The position numbers and the translations under genes are program-made. Below, in pieces: positions 11,901-23,800 of a DNA stretch of 64,000 nt. Every line of letters starts with the position of its first letter. Position 1 is the first letter of the stretch. This DNA comes from Ziziphus jujuba (lineage: Eukaryota > Streptophyta > Magnoliopsida > Rosales > Rhamnaceae): NCBI RefSeq assembly GCF_031755915.1, contig NC_083380.1, positions 34,247,501 through 34,311,500 on the forward strand, given 5' to 3'. The notes beneath the pieces are model-generated. The model searched no databases, was not told the DNA's origin, and was given only the letters and a program-made list of their open reading frames with translations.

Positions 11901-13423
11901 TTATCTTTTTTGGTATATAATCATTCATTAATTTTTGTATTTGTAGGGCAGGATTGTTTTGGCCTATATTATAAGCATTAGGAAAACGTTTAATATTAAA
12001 AATTTTTAAAAAAATAACAATATTTGATTATATATACATGCATATATTCAAGCTATGCTTCGGCAAAGGAAAAATTAAAAAAGGAGCACTGTTATTTGGG
12101 AAAAAAAAAATGTTAAACCCACCATTTTTGGATGTATTGTCTTTAATATATTAAATTAATTTTAATAATTATTTCATGGTGATAATATTTTATCACCTAA
12201 AATTATATAATATTAAAATTATTAAAAAAAGATAAAACTTTTACAAAATAATAATTAAAAAAAAGAGTTAACGTGCAGTGCAGGTCTAAGCAAATGAGAG
12301 AGATTTTTTTTTTTTTAATTTATTAACAAAGTGCAGATTCCACCAAAAAAATAAATAAAAATAATAATAAAAATAAAAAAGGTGCAGATGATAGAAAGAA
12401 AACAACCGATGAGAAGAAAAAAAAAAAAAAAAAAGAATATTTAAACACTGCAATCCGGTGATATGTGGGACCCACCACAATTTATCCAACTAAGTAAGCA
12501 CGCCTATTTTGCCAAACATCACACCGACTAATCAACACTATTCATCCCCCTTTGGTCCAGGCCTCCAGGGTAGCAAACGCACAAGAAAGTAGATATGTGG
12601 TTCCTAGCATTCAAGAAAGTAAATTGGTCCCATTAATGTAAATTGGTCCCATAAGAGCTAGGATTTGAGAATAGTATAATATTACCAACAATTACAAAGT
12701 AACTTTTTAAGAGAGAGAGGGAAAAAAAAAAAAAAAGAAAAGAAAAGAAATACATATGACTTAGTTTATGAGCCCCCAAAAACGAAAACTACAGTAACTT
12801 AGTTTTCTCACAAATACTTAATATTGAAAAAGTACCAATTTTTAATTAAAATAAAGTAAGAATTTTTTAATAATATATAGGCATATTATATTAAAAAATA
12901 GTTTTGTATGCATTAAAAATAAAATATAAAATAGTTCTAATAAAATGCCTCCACAAATTTGTTTTCTTAAAAAGTTTGTATAAACCAAATAATAAAAAGT
13001 ATTATTTAAAAACATTAAACAAGAAGAGAATAATAAAAGAAATTGAATAATGCTATAATTTTTTAGTATTAATTGTACATGTTTTTATTATGACGTTAAT
13101 TGCATATCATATATGGTGAATATAAGTTTTGCTAATAAAGTAAAAGAGAAATGGAAAAACTCATGAATAAAGTAATTTAAAATTTGAAGAACTTTGTCAA
13201 CAAGCAGAGAATCGAGATCCTATGGTAAATTATTAGTGTGGGGACAAACAAGGTGAGACATTAATTATTTGACCTAAATATATAATAAGGTTAATTAAGG
13301 CAACTGCAACTCCTGATTCAAGTGGAGGCAGCACATGCAACTTCGGTTCCTGTACCAAATGAAAGCATTTGCAGTGAGTCGTAGCAAATACAAATTATAG
13401 GAGTGTGGAAGAGAAAGAGAAAG
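11901..13423. other. AT-rich intergenic DNA between RNase H1 and DUF599 genes
   Basis: No gene is supported. The stretch holds A/T homopolymers (near 12305, 12418 and 12723) and a short repeat AAATTGGTCCCAT (12622-12652). The last 150 bp before 13424 should contain the DUF599 promoter, but I see no clear TATA box at a convincing distance. Confidence 0.5.
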
Positions 13424-14694
13424 ATGGAATGGAGAAAATCTTATGTTGATGTGATACTGGTGCCGCTGGGGTTTCTAGTGTTTTCCGGCTATCATGCTTG
13501 GCTTTGGTACAAGATTCGCACGCAGCCCCTCACCACCATCATCGGCTTAAATGCCTCGGCTCGACGTTCATGGATCTCGACAATGCTTAAGGTACCTATT
13601 AATGCTCACCATACATAATTATTTGATGTTTACCATTAGAATTGCTCATCATCTCAAATAAGTATATATATTCATGGACTGCATGCATGGTACTGGAAGC
13701 TCCTCGTACGTACAAACTTACTAATATATTTATCCGTCACGGCATCCCCATCAATATATCATATATATATATAAAAGAATTTTCTAGTGCAAAGAATTTT
13801 CTAATGAGAATGTCATTTTAAAAAAAAAGTATTGTTTAAATTATTATAATTTTTTAAAAAAATCATTGTTTAAAATTTTTATTCGTATTTTAATAAAATG
13901 TAGTTGTCCGTATAAAAAATGAATTATATATATATATATATATATTTATTGTCATCTTTTTCTATTTTGGTAATCATGTTTTATTTTATTTAGAATAAAT
14001 TATCAGTTTAAAAATAAATAATTATAAAAAATTAAACCTATACATTTAAAACATCTTCAAAAGGCCTCTATCAAATAAAAAAAATATTCTTAAACATAAA
14101 AAATAAAACTTTAAAAGATCTTTTCACAGTAATATCTATATTATGTTTTTTTTGTTTATATTATAAATATTTATCGTTATATTCTTTGTTTTTATTATAA
14201 ACATATATTGTTATGTTATTTCTCTTTTATTTATTTATTTAAACTCTCTCATAATTAATTAATTTATTAATAATTTTAAAAGATGTCAATAGGTAGAAGC
14301 AATAAAATTGATAATTAAAATTGAGAATTTATTCAACGTTAAATCAAATTATATAATATTCAATATACAGAAGGCATTCAGCATTTAAGGGTGGGGGACA
14401 TTTGCCATGGCCATTTTTTATTTTTTTTTTATACCCATATTACCCTCATTCACCTTTGTACGTGAACTACCATTTTTCAAAACCCAAAAATCTTTATTAG
14501 ACTATGTTTCAAGGAGGCAAGCTTTTGCCAAGGAAAACTGAAGGAAGATATAATTAATGCCTCTAGAACCAGGAATCCATAGATTTTAATCATAGCAACA
14601 CTAAGTAGCTCTCTATTGGTAATTTTTCTCCATACCCGATGCGGAACCAACCTTTGTGCGGCTTGAATTTCTAAGAAAGAAGAAACACAATAAT

Positions 14695-14824
14695 CGTTCC
14701 AAGGCTAATAAATGGTATTGTAAAATCATCCTATTTATATTGTATGGTGATGGAATTATCGTTCCAAAGCTAATAAATGGTATTGTACAATCATCCTATT
14801 TATGTTGTATGGTGGTGGATTTGT
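14695..14824. repeat. 65-bp tandem duplication in the DUF599 intron
   Basis: Two units beginning CGTTCCAA(G/A)GCTAATAAAT start at 14695 and 14760, with only a few substitutions between them. The rest of the intron (13592-15579) is AT-rich and shows no gene. Confidence 0.9.
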
Positions 14825-15912
14825 ATTTCTTCCACTTTAGAATGAGTAAGTTATGAAATTGTAAATACATGGTAAAGTTCTTCAACCCCAAATTTGAATG
14901 TCCACCTTGGTTTTCATCCTAAGAATACTGCTTGATCTTCCTGAACGATTAATCAGAGTTCAATATAGCATGCTCATCCCGCAATTTATTCCTGATGAGA
15001 CTTAGGAAAGAGTTTTTCAAAACTGGTTGGACATACAAATCAAGATCATTGTTAGTGAAGAACCGGAAGAAGGCCATTAAAGGCAATAAGTTTTCTCTGC
15101 AAAGGGTAAGTTGCTGCAACAGTCCATGCTGCAAGTAGCTTTTTGCATGGGCTTCATCTTTAATTAATGGGTTAATCAGTCTCCGATACTTTCAATTTAG
15201 GTTTTTTACTTTTATATTATTGCAATTTAAGCCTTTTATTTAAAAAATTGCATTTTATTACTTTAAAACTGCTATAGGCTGTTTGTCAAAAATTTAATTG
15301 GACCAAAATTAAACAAATTGAAACTTAATGAGCACCTAAATTAGAAGTTTTAAATATAAAAATCAAAACCAAAAAAAAAAAAAAAAAGAAAAAAGAAAAA
15401 AAGAAAAAAAAAGCACCACCTTCCTCTATCATCTTTTAATTTTGTCCATAACATCTTCCAACGTAATAAAGAAGTGCAAGCAAATTCCATCATATCAGCA
15501 TCCTGTCCACCATATATGATCTGTGATGGTGGAAAAGCTAGCTCTATATGATTTATTAATTTATAAAGCCCTTTTGCAGGACATTGACAAGAGAAACATC
15601 CTAACCGTCCAAGCTCTGCGGAACAATATAATGGGGTCGACCCTGATGGCTACTACATTAATCCTTCTGAGTGCAGGGTTGGCAGCAGTAATTAGTAGCA
15701 CAGCAGTGTCAAAAAACCGCTGAACGACATCGTTTTCGGTGCTCATGGGGAATTTATGGTGGCACTCAAATATGCAACACTATTAACTACTTTCATGCTG
15801 TCTTTTTTCTGCCATACTCTGTCAATTCTGTTTCTGAACGAGGTGAGCATCCTCATAGGCAGTTCACCTCCAGCAGCAGCTATGGATGAACTCACCTGGC
15901 ATGACTACTTAT

Positions 15913-16457
15913 TGTCACGGACTTGTTTGTTTACCCTTCAAGCCGTGCGGCCTTAGTTGCTATTCCGACCCTTTGTTGCAACTAAGTAAGCCTTTTGCTC
16001 ACTAAAAGAGAAAGCTAAGCAAAGAAAGCTAGAGCACAAAGAGAGTTTGGAAGAATGAAAGTATATTGCTTAAGAGAGAGAGCTTTACAAGAGAAGCTTG
16101 GATTCTTGGATGGTTTGGCCAAATGAGGCCTCCACCTATTTATAGGCATACAAAGCTTAATCCTACGGCTATAATTGCTTTAATCCTACGGTGGAGAATG
16201 GGTGTCTAGATCCTTCCCACCTACTTTCCCACCTACTTTACATAAAATATCTAAAGAAGCATCTAGAATGGATATGTACATGGCTTGACCTAGAGTTCTC
16301 CACAAGGTTCTAGAGAATTCTACACTACTCTAGGTGCTTGGCCCATTGTAAGGCCCAAAATAGGCCCAAAGTGGATTATAAGGCCCAAAATGGATTGTAA
16401 GGCCCAAAATGGAGAGAATGCTCACCAAGTGTTTGATGAAATGCCCCAACCGTGACA
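15913..16457 (-). repeat. 3' LTR of the chromovirus
   Basis: 545-bp direct repeat, apparently identical to 19007-19551, with TG...CA ends inside an 8-bp terminal inverted repeat. It contains a minus-strand TATA-like ATAAATAGG (about 16136-16144) and a repeated GGCCCAAAAT(G/A) motif near the right side. Confidence 0.95.
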
Positions 16458-16470
16458 TTCTCCCCCACCT
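16458..16470 (-). promoter_or_regulatory. Polypurine tract of the chromovirus
   Basis: On the minus strand this reads AGGTGGGGGAGAA immediately before the 3' LTR, the expected place for the plus-strand DNA primer. It overlaps the stop codon of the ORF at 16469-16471. Confidence 0.85.
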
Positions 16471-18964
16471 ATGCCGTCGACGTCCTCGTCGAGCTTGCTT
16501 CATGGAACCTCTTGATATGATCTTCAAATTGCCAAAGCGCGATAGCAGGTTCCCAACTTGCTTCGCTATCGGGAAGTCCCTTCCATTTCACCAAGTACTC
16601 ATGACTCGGATGGTTGTCCCTTCCACGAACTACTCGATCAGCTAAGATGCTCTCCACATCCTTGTCATAAGTGTTGTAGACCCCTATTGGTGCTCGCTTG
16701 GACTCCCCTCTTGTTTGGTCTTCCTCATCCTTGTAGTATGGTTTCAGACAACTCACATGGAAGACCGGGTGAAGTTTGAGTGTAGGAGGTAACTCCACCT
16801 TATAAGATACCTTGCCCACCTTCTTGACGATTGGAAATGGTCCCACGTATCGACGAACAAGGCCTTTGTGTAGTCCTCGGGTAGACTTGTGTTGGGATGA
16901 AAGGATTTTGATGAACACCAAGTCTCCCACTTGATACTCCACGTGCCTTCTTTTGGCGTCCGCCCACTTCTTCATCTTCTTGGTGGCCTTATGAAGGTAC
17001 GACCTTGCTAAGTCCACTTGTTCATGCCAACCTTTGGCAATCTTGAATGCGGCAGGACTCCTTCCTCCATACTTGGTAACAAGTGTTTGTGGAGTGAGTG
17101 GTTGTTGCCCCGTGGCTAACTCGATGCAATGATCCACCTCCCTCCTTGGTGGAAGTTTCTTGGGTAGTTGTGGTGGCATGACATCCTTGAACTCTTCAAG
17201 GACTTGGCTAACCTCCTTCGGTGGCTCCTTGGAAGTAACTTCTTCTTCCTCGCGTAGAGTAGCAAGGAATGTAGGCTCCCCTTTCTTTACTCCTCTCTTG
17301 AATTGCATGGCGGAGAGGCGGTTGGAAGTACTTGGCTTGTGCATGGTTGGAATCATGCAAGGGCCTCCCTCCATTATACACACCGTGTTGTAGCGAGGGA
17401 GTGGTACCACATTGAATTGCCTAAGAAATTTCATGCCAAGTACAATATCAAAGTCATCCATAGGAGCAATGGAGAAGTTTACGTTACCTTGCCAAGTGCC
17501 AAGGTGCAACTCCACGTTACGGGCCATGCCATCTAGCGGTTTAGCCTCTGCGTTCACCGTTTTCAACCACCCTTGACCTTTGTCGAGTTTGAGGCCAAGC
17601 CTCATGGCCTCCTCCTTCCTTATGAAGTTGTGAGATGCGCCGGTGTCTACCATGACTTGGGCATCTTTCCCATTGATACGTGCCGCCACGTACATTAGGG
17701 AGTTGTTCTTCGTGTTGTTGGTTGGGATATGACTAGCCTTCAGTGAGTTGAGGAGTTGTATACAACCCATTTGCGTGTGCTCGTGAGTTTCCCTCTCCTC
17801 GAGCATGGCACTTAAGGACTTCCTCTTTGGACAATCTCTAGCCCAATGGGGACCATCACATAAGAAGCAATTTTCTTTCGGCTTGAATTCGGACTTACAT
17901 CCTTTCTTCCAATCTTTGGTTGGTAGTGGTGGCCTTCTTGGAAACTCGTTACTTTGGGGAGTTTTATGGAATTTGGCTCCCCCACCTTTAATATAATTAA
18001 TCTTAGGCTTAGAGTTGGAAGACTCACCTTGCCTAAATTCGACAAGCGTTTCAGCCGTAGTGAGGGCAGTGGAAATATCTTGTACTCCCCTTCGTTGAAG
18101 CTCTTGGCATGCCCACGGTTGCAACCCATCCATGAAGTTGAAAAGGAGATCCTCCTCACTCATGTTGGGAATTTGGAGCATTAACCCGGAGAATTGCTCC
18201 ACATATTCACGGATGGAACGTTGGTGCTTCAACTCCTTCATGCGTTTCCTAGCTTCATTCGCCACATTCTCGGGATAGAATTGTTTCTTCAATTCACTTT
18301 TTAAATCTTCCCAAGAATTGATAGCGCATATGCCTCTCTTCATTTCTTCATGCTTTCTACGCCACCACACCGCAGCAAGATTAGTAAGATATAGGGTAGC
18401 GGTGTTTACCTTTTGCTTCTCGTCTTGGAAATCCAAGGCCTCGAAGTATCGCTCCATGTGCCACATGTAGTTGTCCAACTCCTTTGCATCCCTTCTCCCA
18501 CTAAACTCCTTGGGCTTGGGAACATCTACCCTTGGAGTAGAGACTATTTGTTGGGTGGTGGCCGTGCCACTAGTTGCAGCTCTCTTACATAATGCCCAAT
18601 CCTCACGAGTCTCCTCTAAACTCTTCTTAAACTCATCTAATTGAGCTTGCATAAGGGACAAGGTTTCAATTACCTTTGTTTGGAAAGCTTGGCTTTCATG
18701 ACGCCATGCCTCGTTGGTGTCTTGCATGGTACCTCTAAGCTCCCCCACTTGGCCTTCCACTCGGCCATCGAGCTCCCCCATGCCTTGCTCCACACAATCA
18801 AGCCGCTCCAACATGTCGGCAACGGCCAACTCCATCTTGACCACCTTGGTCTCCATGGCGGTGAGAACGTCCTTCGACTTTGAACGCCCACGTCCCTTCC
18901 TTGCAGCTTCGGGGATGACCTCCCTTCCCCTTGCTTCTTCAATCACAACCTCTGAGGAAGACAT
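16469..18964 (-). CDS. Gag-protease-chromodomain fusion polyprotein, RT/RNase H/integrase core deleted
   Basis: An uninterrupted 831-residue ORF starts at ATG 18964. Residues about 60-130 are a coiled-coil-like gag start, and about 165-320 match Retrotrans_gag. A zinc knuckle follows at C366, C369, H373 and C378 (CX2CX3HX4C, one residue shorter than the usual CX4H). The aspartic protease motif is D440-TGAS. The text runs to REVDHCIEL, which in relatives is the start of reverse transcriptase, and then passes directly into ATGQQPLTP and SPAAFKIAKGWHEQ, which belong to the C-terminal side of integrase. A chromodomain (about 788-825, EYLVKWKGLPDSEASWEP) ends the protein. The join is at E615-L616 (17117-17122). 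About 600 residues are missing compared with a full chromovirus polyprotein, yet the frame is kept. The product could form particles and bind chromatin but could not copy or integrate itself. Confidence 0.92.
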   Translation of the reverse strand: MSSSEVVIEEARGREVIPEAARKGRGRSKSKDVLTAMETKVVKMELAVADMLERLDCVEQGMGELDGRVEGQVGELRGTMQDTNEAWRHESQAFQTKVIETLSLMQAQLDEFKKSLEETREDWALCKRAATSGTATTQQIVSTPRVDVPKPKEFSGRRDAKELDNYMWHMERYFEALDFQDEKQKVNTATLYLTNLAAVWWRRKHEEMKRGICAINSWEDLKSELKKQFYPENVANEARKRMKELKHQRSIREYVEQFSGLMLQIPNMSEEDLLFNFMDGLQPWACQELQRRGVQDISTALTTAETLVEFRQGESSNSKPKINYIKGGGAKFHKTPQSNEFPRRPPLPTKDWKKGCKSEFKPKENCFLCDGPHWARDCPKRKSLSAMLEERETHEHTQMGCIQLLNSLKASHIPTNNTKNNSLMYVAARINGKDAQVMVDTGASHNFIRKEEAMRLGLKLDKGQGWLKTVNAEAKPLDGMARNVELHLGTWQGNVNFSIAPMDDFDIVLGMKFLRQFNVVPLPRYNTVCIMEGGPCMIPTMHKPSTSNRLSAMQFKRGVKKGEPTFLATLREEEEVTSKEPPKEVSQVLEEFKDVMPPQLPKKLPPRREVDHCIELATGQQPLTPQTLVTKYGGRSPAAFKIAKGWHEQVDLARSYLHKATKKMKKWADAKRRHVEYQVGDLVFIKILSSQHKSTRGLHKGLVRRYVGPFPIVKKVGKVSYKVELPPTLKLHPVFHVSCLKPYYKDEEDQTRGESKRAPIGVYNTYDKDVESILADRVVRGRDNHPSHEYLVKWKGLPDSEASWEPAIALWQFEDHIKRFHEASSTRTSTA

Positions 18965-18993
18965 GTTGCTCTAGATGCTAGCTTTAACCTTGT

Positions 18994-19004
18994 CTCTGAT
19001 ACCA
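18994..19004 (-). promoter_or_regulatory. Primer-binding site (initiator-Met tRNA) of the chromovirus
   Basis: The minus strand reads TGGTATCAGAG two bases after the 5' LTR. This matches the 3' end complement of plant initiator methionine tRNA, the usual primer for plant LTR elements. Confidence 0.9.
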
Positions 19005-19006
19005 CT

Positions 19007-19551
19007 TGTCACGGACTTGTTTGTTTACCCTTCAAGCCGTGCGGCCTTAGTTGCTATTCCGACCCTTTGTTGCAACTAAGTAAGCCTTTTGCTCACTAAA
19101 AGAGAAAGCTAAGCAAAGAAAGCTAGAGCACAAAGAGAGTTTGGAAGAATGAAAGTATATTGCTTAAGAGAGAGAGCTTTACAAGAGAAGCTTGGATTCT
19201 TGGATGGTTTGGCCAAATGAGGCCTCCACCTATTTATAGGCATACAAAGCTTAATCCTACGGCTATAATTGCTTTAATCCTACGGTGGAGAATGGGTGTC
19301 TAGATCCTTCCCACCTACTTTCCCACCTACTTTACATAAAATATCTAAAGAAGCATCTAGAATGGATATGTACATGGCTTGACCTAGAGTTCTCCACAAG
19401 GTTCTAGAGAATTCTACACTACTCTAGGTGCTTGGCCCATTGTAAGGCCCAAAATAGGCCCAAAGTGGATTATAAGGCCCAAAATGGATTGTAAGGCCCA
19501 AAATGGAGAGAATGCTCACCAAGTGTTTGATGAAATGCCCCAACCGTGACA
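19007..19551 (-). repeat. 5' LTR of the chromovirus
   Basis: 545-bp copy of the 15913-16457 repeat with no difference that I can find by reading. As the 5' LTR it would drive minus-strand transcription of the 831-residue ORF. Confidence 0.95.
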
Positions 19552-19815
19552 CTATGCAACCTCCTTGAGAGAGGAACTGTGCTAAACACTGTAGGAAAGA
19601 GGGTCTTCTACTCAGCACTTCCTCTGCCTTATTGGATACTTGGGCCTCTGCTCGTCTTCGTGTCTTGGCTGACTATGGTGCCAGTGCTTTACAGCCTCGA
19701 TATTGTGTCATCAGCCCCAGCACAAGCTTCCCATATCAATCCAAATAAGGATCAGGGGTTTGATGCTGCTGTGGAATTCATATACATATATAGATATATA
19801 TGCATGAAATTGTAA

Positions 19816-20802
19816 AATTGATCTCCATCCAAGATATCAGCTGGAAAATACTTGAGTGCAATAATCAAATAAATAAAGGTACTTTTTAAGTAATAGCTAT
19901 TAGCTAGGATATAACAAAACTATTATTATTATTATTATTATTATTATTCAACAGGATTAAATTAAGAGATATTTTATGCACGCCAATGGAAACCCAGCTT
20001 GTCATTCTACTTCCATTCAGAAACTTGATTGTCAGAGTAGCCAACTAATTAACTGAAACTTTACAATTCTCCCTCAAAATAATTGAAGACATCGACTACA
20101 TGTCATAAATTCAAAACTTTTAACAACAGATCAAACTGATTCAAATCAACAACCGCAACTATAATATGTTAAAATCAAATTAGTATAGGAGTTTCAAACC
20201 CAAAGAAAATAATAACTTGATAAAATTTTTTAAGCTCCAATATTAGAAAAGTTCTAAACCGGTAAAGCCACAAGCACAAAAAGAAAAAAGATTTCAGCCC
20301 AGTTGACCTCCAGAAGCACAAGTTACAATCCCCTCATTCACTTTAAAGATGACATAATACTTGGTCTGTGAGATATCCTCTTGTTGATTCTCTCTCTACA
20401 AGCCATTCATGCAGCAAGATTTACACCATGTTTCTCTCATACTTCAAATTACCTATCAATACGAGAGATGAGAAATGAGGTCCAAAATTGGCAATACCAT
20501 AAAATAAAAATCTTAATTATATCAGGCAAAAGCATATAAACAATCAACAACCGTAAAAAAACAGCAACAGAAGCTACAAGTAGACGGCAGACATCAAATA
20601 AAGAAAATTTCTCAGACTTTTATAGCAATCTTAGATACATTACTCTGTTATTAGTCAGAATATAAATTATAAATAAACCTTCTTATTTGACTGCCAGAAT
20701 ACAACCGGCAGCTGAAAAGAAATTTTATCATATATAACATATGAAACACAAGCTCATTTAAAACAACTCATAAACACGACTAGAAATCAAACAACATGGA
20801 TA
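19816..20802. other. Intergenic DNA between convergent DUF599 and LARS genes
   Basis: The two genes point towards each other, so this stretch holds both 3' ends. It contains an (ATT)n microsatellite at about 19920-19949. A possible extra terminal exon or 3' UTR of the leucyl-tRNA synthetase gene may lie here, but I cannot locate it. Confidence 0.5.
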
Positions 20803-23800
20803 TCATATATATAAAAAATGAGACCAGGAATATGCATACCGGCTACAGAAGATTGCAGTCGGGTTTCCAGGGGTTGGAGGGTTCTGTTCAATTAGTCTAA
20901 CAAGAGGACCAGCTCTAGCAAGAGCATCAGGATCACATACAGACAATACTTCCACCTCTTCAAGACCGATTTGTCTCTTAATTAAGTCTAAGTTCTGAGA
21001 GAGAACATCCATCTCTCCAAATGGTAGTTTCAAGTCTAAAGCCTGGACCCCAAGTGCAATTGCCTCATCTTTCTTGAATCTTAAGAAAGGCATACAAATC
21101 TTTTGGGTTTTCTTAAAATTGACATCTGGACAAACTGAGCTATTTTTTATGGCCTCCAATATTTCCCCATCCACATCTGAGCTAAAGCTACGAGTACTAA
21201 CATCAAATTTGCTTTGCAGCATTCTCAAGCATTCTGCTTTCCATCCATCATATTGTTCATTAACATATATCAATCCTACCAGCTTGTCTTCAGTCAACGT
21301 TGTAGCTGATGCACCCTTATTGTTGGCTTTCTTTGAACCTGAAATTTGCTTCTGAAGCAGCTTCCTCATCAGAACTATCGAGTCTTGCAAATACTTATTG
21401 GCACTCTTCAAGGTCAAATCTGGTGTAGCAGACACAGGCCAACCAGCTTTAACCACAAACCCTTCCTTCTTCAAAAGTTCCCTCCATACATATTCTGCAT
21501 AATGTGGACATATTGGAGAGATAAGCCGTGTCTGCACATCCATAAAGCGATATACCAGATCATGATTCATGCCCCCATAACCACATGAAAACCTATATTC
21601 ATCCCTGGCAGTTTGAAGATCATAAAATCCAGTCTTGAGGGCTTCTCGAAACATGTAATCCTGGTAGTTCTGCTCGGTCATTTTAACAGCAATATTTATC
21701 TCATTTGCAAATACATAGTCAGCATAAGTAGAAGGGGGGCCTCTCCTCAAGGATGAATCTGCCTCCATAACTTCTTTCATCCATGCAATCTCTTTCGTGA
21801 GCCTTAGAATTGCAGCATTTGCAGTCTCAAATACAAAATTTGCATCATCAAGGCCATCACCAGCATCAGCCAAAGAAAATCGTGTCGCATCAGCAGAAAA
21901 TTCCTCAATAGCTTGGCGCAATGTCCTAAAGTTCCCAGTTGATTTGGACATCTTCTCAGAGTTGAGCATAATATGTCCATTCAATCTGAAGCCACGAGGC
22001 CAATGTTTCTTGGACATAATTGCCACATGGTTATAAATGCAGAAAGTCAAATGATTCTGGATTAGATCTTTACCAGAAACTCGAAGATCAAACGGGTACC
22101 AATATTCAAACTCCTCCTTCATATTCTTCAGAATTGATGAAGTGATATCAGATGATTCTGGATATGGACCATCACACAGAACATAATCCCAAACCTCATC
22201 TGTCATTTGTTCGGGCCTAACTGGAGATCTACCTGTTCCATACATGTCTTCATCGTGCAACAAGTGTGCAATGGTGTAGTAAGCCATGTAAATAGTTGAA
22301 TCAGATAATGACTCGACTAAGAATTCCTCATCCCAAGGGATGCGTGTCCCAAGCCCAAATGTTCGTGAGCAAGCCCACTGGTTAAGCCAACTTAAAGTGT
22401 GCTCAAATCCATGGCGTGACTCATCAGAGTACAAATTCATGCTGGACAAACACTCCTGAGCCAATTTCCTCCATTCATTCTCACCATATGTGATGTACCA
22501 TTGATCTGTAAGGGCCACAACACATTCATCACCAGATCTTGACATTACTCGCTTCTCCGGTTCACTGTATATAATCGCTTCACCTGTTTCTATAAGCCTG
22601 CTCCTTATCAAGGACTTTGCTTCCTGTACTTTCCTTCCAGCAAATTCACCAACAAGCAGTGTTCCTTCCGTAAATCCTTTCAAGTATGTCAACCTCTTAG
22701 CTTCTGCTAGCTTCTCTTTTTCATTTTGGCTTTTTATTTTCAAATCGATACAAACTTTTTCAGCAGCCTTGTCTCCAAATTCTGGAATGTTGATTATAGG
22801 CACAATCTCAAAGGGCAAAACCCAATCATCCTTGACACCATATTTCTCCCTGAAAGCTGGTTTCATTTTCAAAACATGCAAAGCCATGTAATCATCAGGA
22901 GCATCACTGGGTACACTGGTAACAATTCCAGTACCTTTGTCTGTAAGGATGCTTAACATAGGAAGAGCATAAATGACCTCATTGAATGCAAGTGGAGACT
23001 TCAATTGAAGACCAATCAAGTCATAACCTGTCAGCTCAATCAAGCAAGTAGGTTTTTCTGGGACCCTAGAGTACTTCTGATAGGCAAGATTAAGCGCTGC
23101 TCTAGGTGTAAGAATAAAAACATCTGTTTCATTGATTTCAAAAGCTCCATACTTCCCATCTGGTAATACCCATGCATTTGTTTGCCCATACATAGTCTCA
23201 GGTCGCAATGTCGCTGCGGCCAAAAATACTCTTCTCCCCTCCAACACTCCCAATTTAGGAGGAAAAGGCTGCATCACCTCCATCTTGATGATGGTGTATT
23301 CTTGGGGTTGAACTCCTTCACCAGTAGCCCTATCATGATCTGCACAAGGCTGCCCATCCAACGGAGAGTATATTGTGTATCTAACATCTTTTACAATCTT
23401 ACCCATGGATTTCAATTTCCTCATCTGCCACCTCACAAAGGAATCAAAATATGGGTTCTTATCTGTAGTAACAAAGGTGCGTCTCCAATCACAACCCAAG
23501 CCAAAAGCCTTAAGGTCTTCCATTGCAATTGGAGGGAAGAACTCTAACCACTTATATGGATCCTGAAATTCTGCTACCTGGGAGTCAGAGAGGCCAAAAC
23601 TACGCATGATCTCCCACTGGTATGCTTGCCCACTTGATTTTGATGTTGCCTTGGACTTTTTACCTTTAAACTTATCCAGAGGTTTGGCAACATTTGCATC
23701 CTCTACTTCCAGCTCTTGGCTTCCTTGATCCTCCACTTCACCTGGGAAAACAGGAGGATTCCCAAACTGTTGGATCTCTCGAGCAAGTTTATCAGCTGAG

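Larger units (their letters stand above)
15913..19551 (-). mobile_element. Non-autonomous chromovirus (Ty3/Gypsy) LTR retrotransposon, very recent insertion
   Basis: The element is 3639 bp, bounded by TGTCACGG...CCGTGACA ends. Its two 545-bp LTRs (15913-16457 and 19007-19551) look identical base for base, which implies a very recent insertion or gene conversion. Internal signals are in minus orientation: a primer-binding site TGGTATCAGAG (initiator-Met tRNA type) beside the right LTR and a purine tract beside the left LTR. The single large ORF (16469-18964) has gag, zinc knuckle, protease, the extreme end of integrase and a chromodomain, but no reverse transcriptase, RNase H or integrase catalytic core. 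The target duplication is imperfect: CTTAT on the left and CTAT(G) on the right, differing by one base. Movement must have depended on enzymes supplied by another element. Confidence 0.93.
13424..19815 (+). pseudogene. DUF599 family membrane protein gene, disrupted by a frameshift and an LTR retrotransposon
   Basis: Exon 1 (13424-13591, 56 codons) begins MEWRKSYVDVILVPLG and continues with a membrane segment and TTIIGLNASARRSWISTMLK, typical of plant DUF599 proteins of unknown function. Exon 2 starts at 15580 after TTTTGCAG and encodes the conserved VQALRNNIMGSTLMATT block. At the A6 run 15711-15716 one base is missing relative to the family, giving TGA at 15721; the family sequence (KPLNDIVFGAHGEFMVALK) resumes in the next frame. 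The gene is then split at 15912 by the element 15913-19551. The C-terminal part (LLERGTVLNTVGKRVFYSAL, then two membrane segments) continues from 19552 to a TAA at 19813-19815. The site matches the family frame once the element is removed. As read, only about 103 residues would be made from the first part, so this allele is probably null. Confidence 0.85.
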
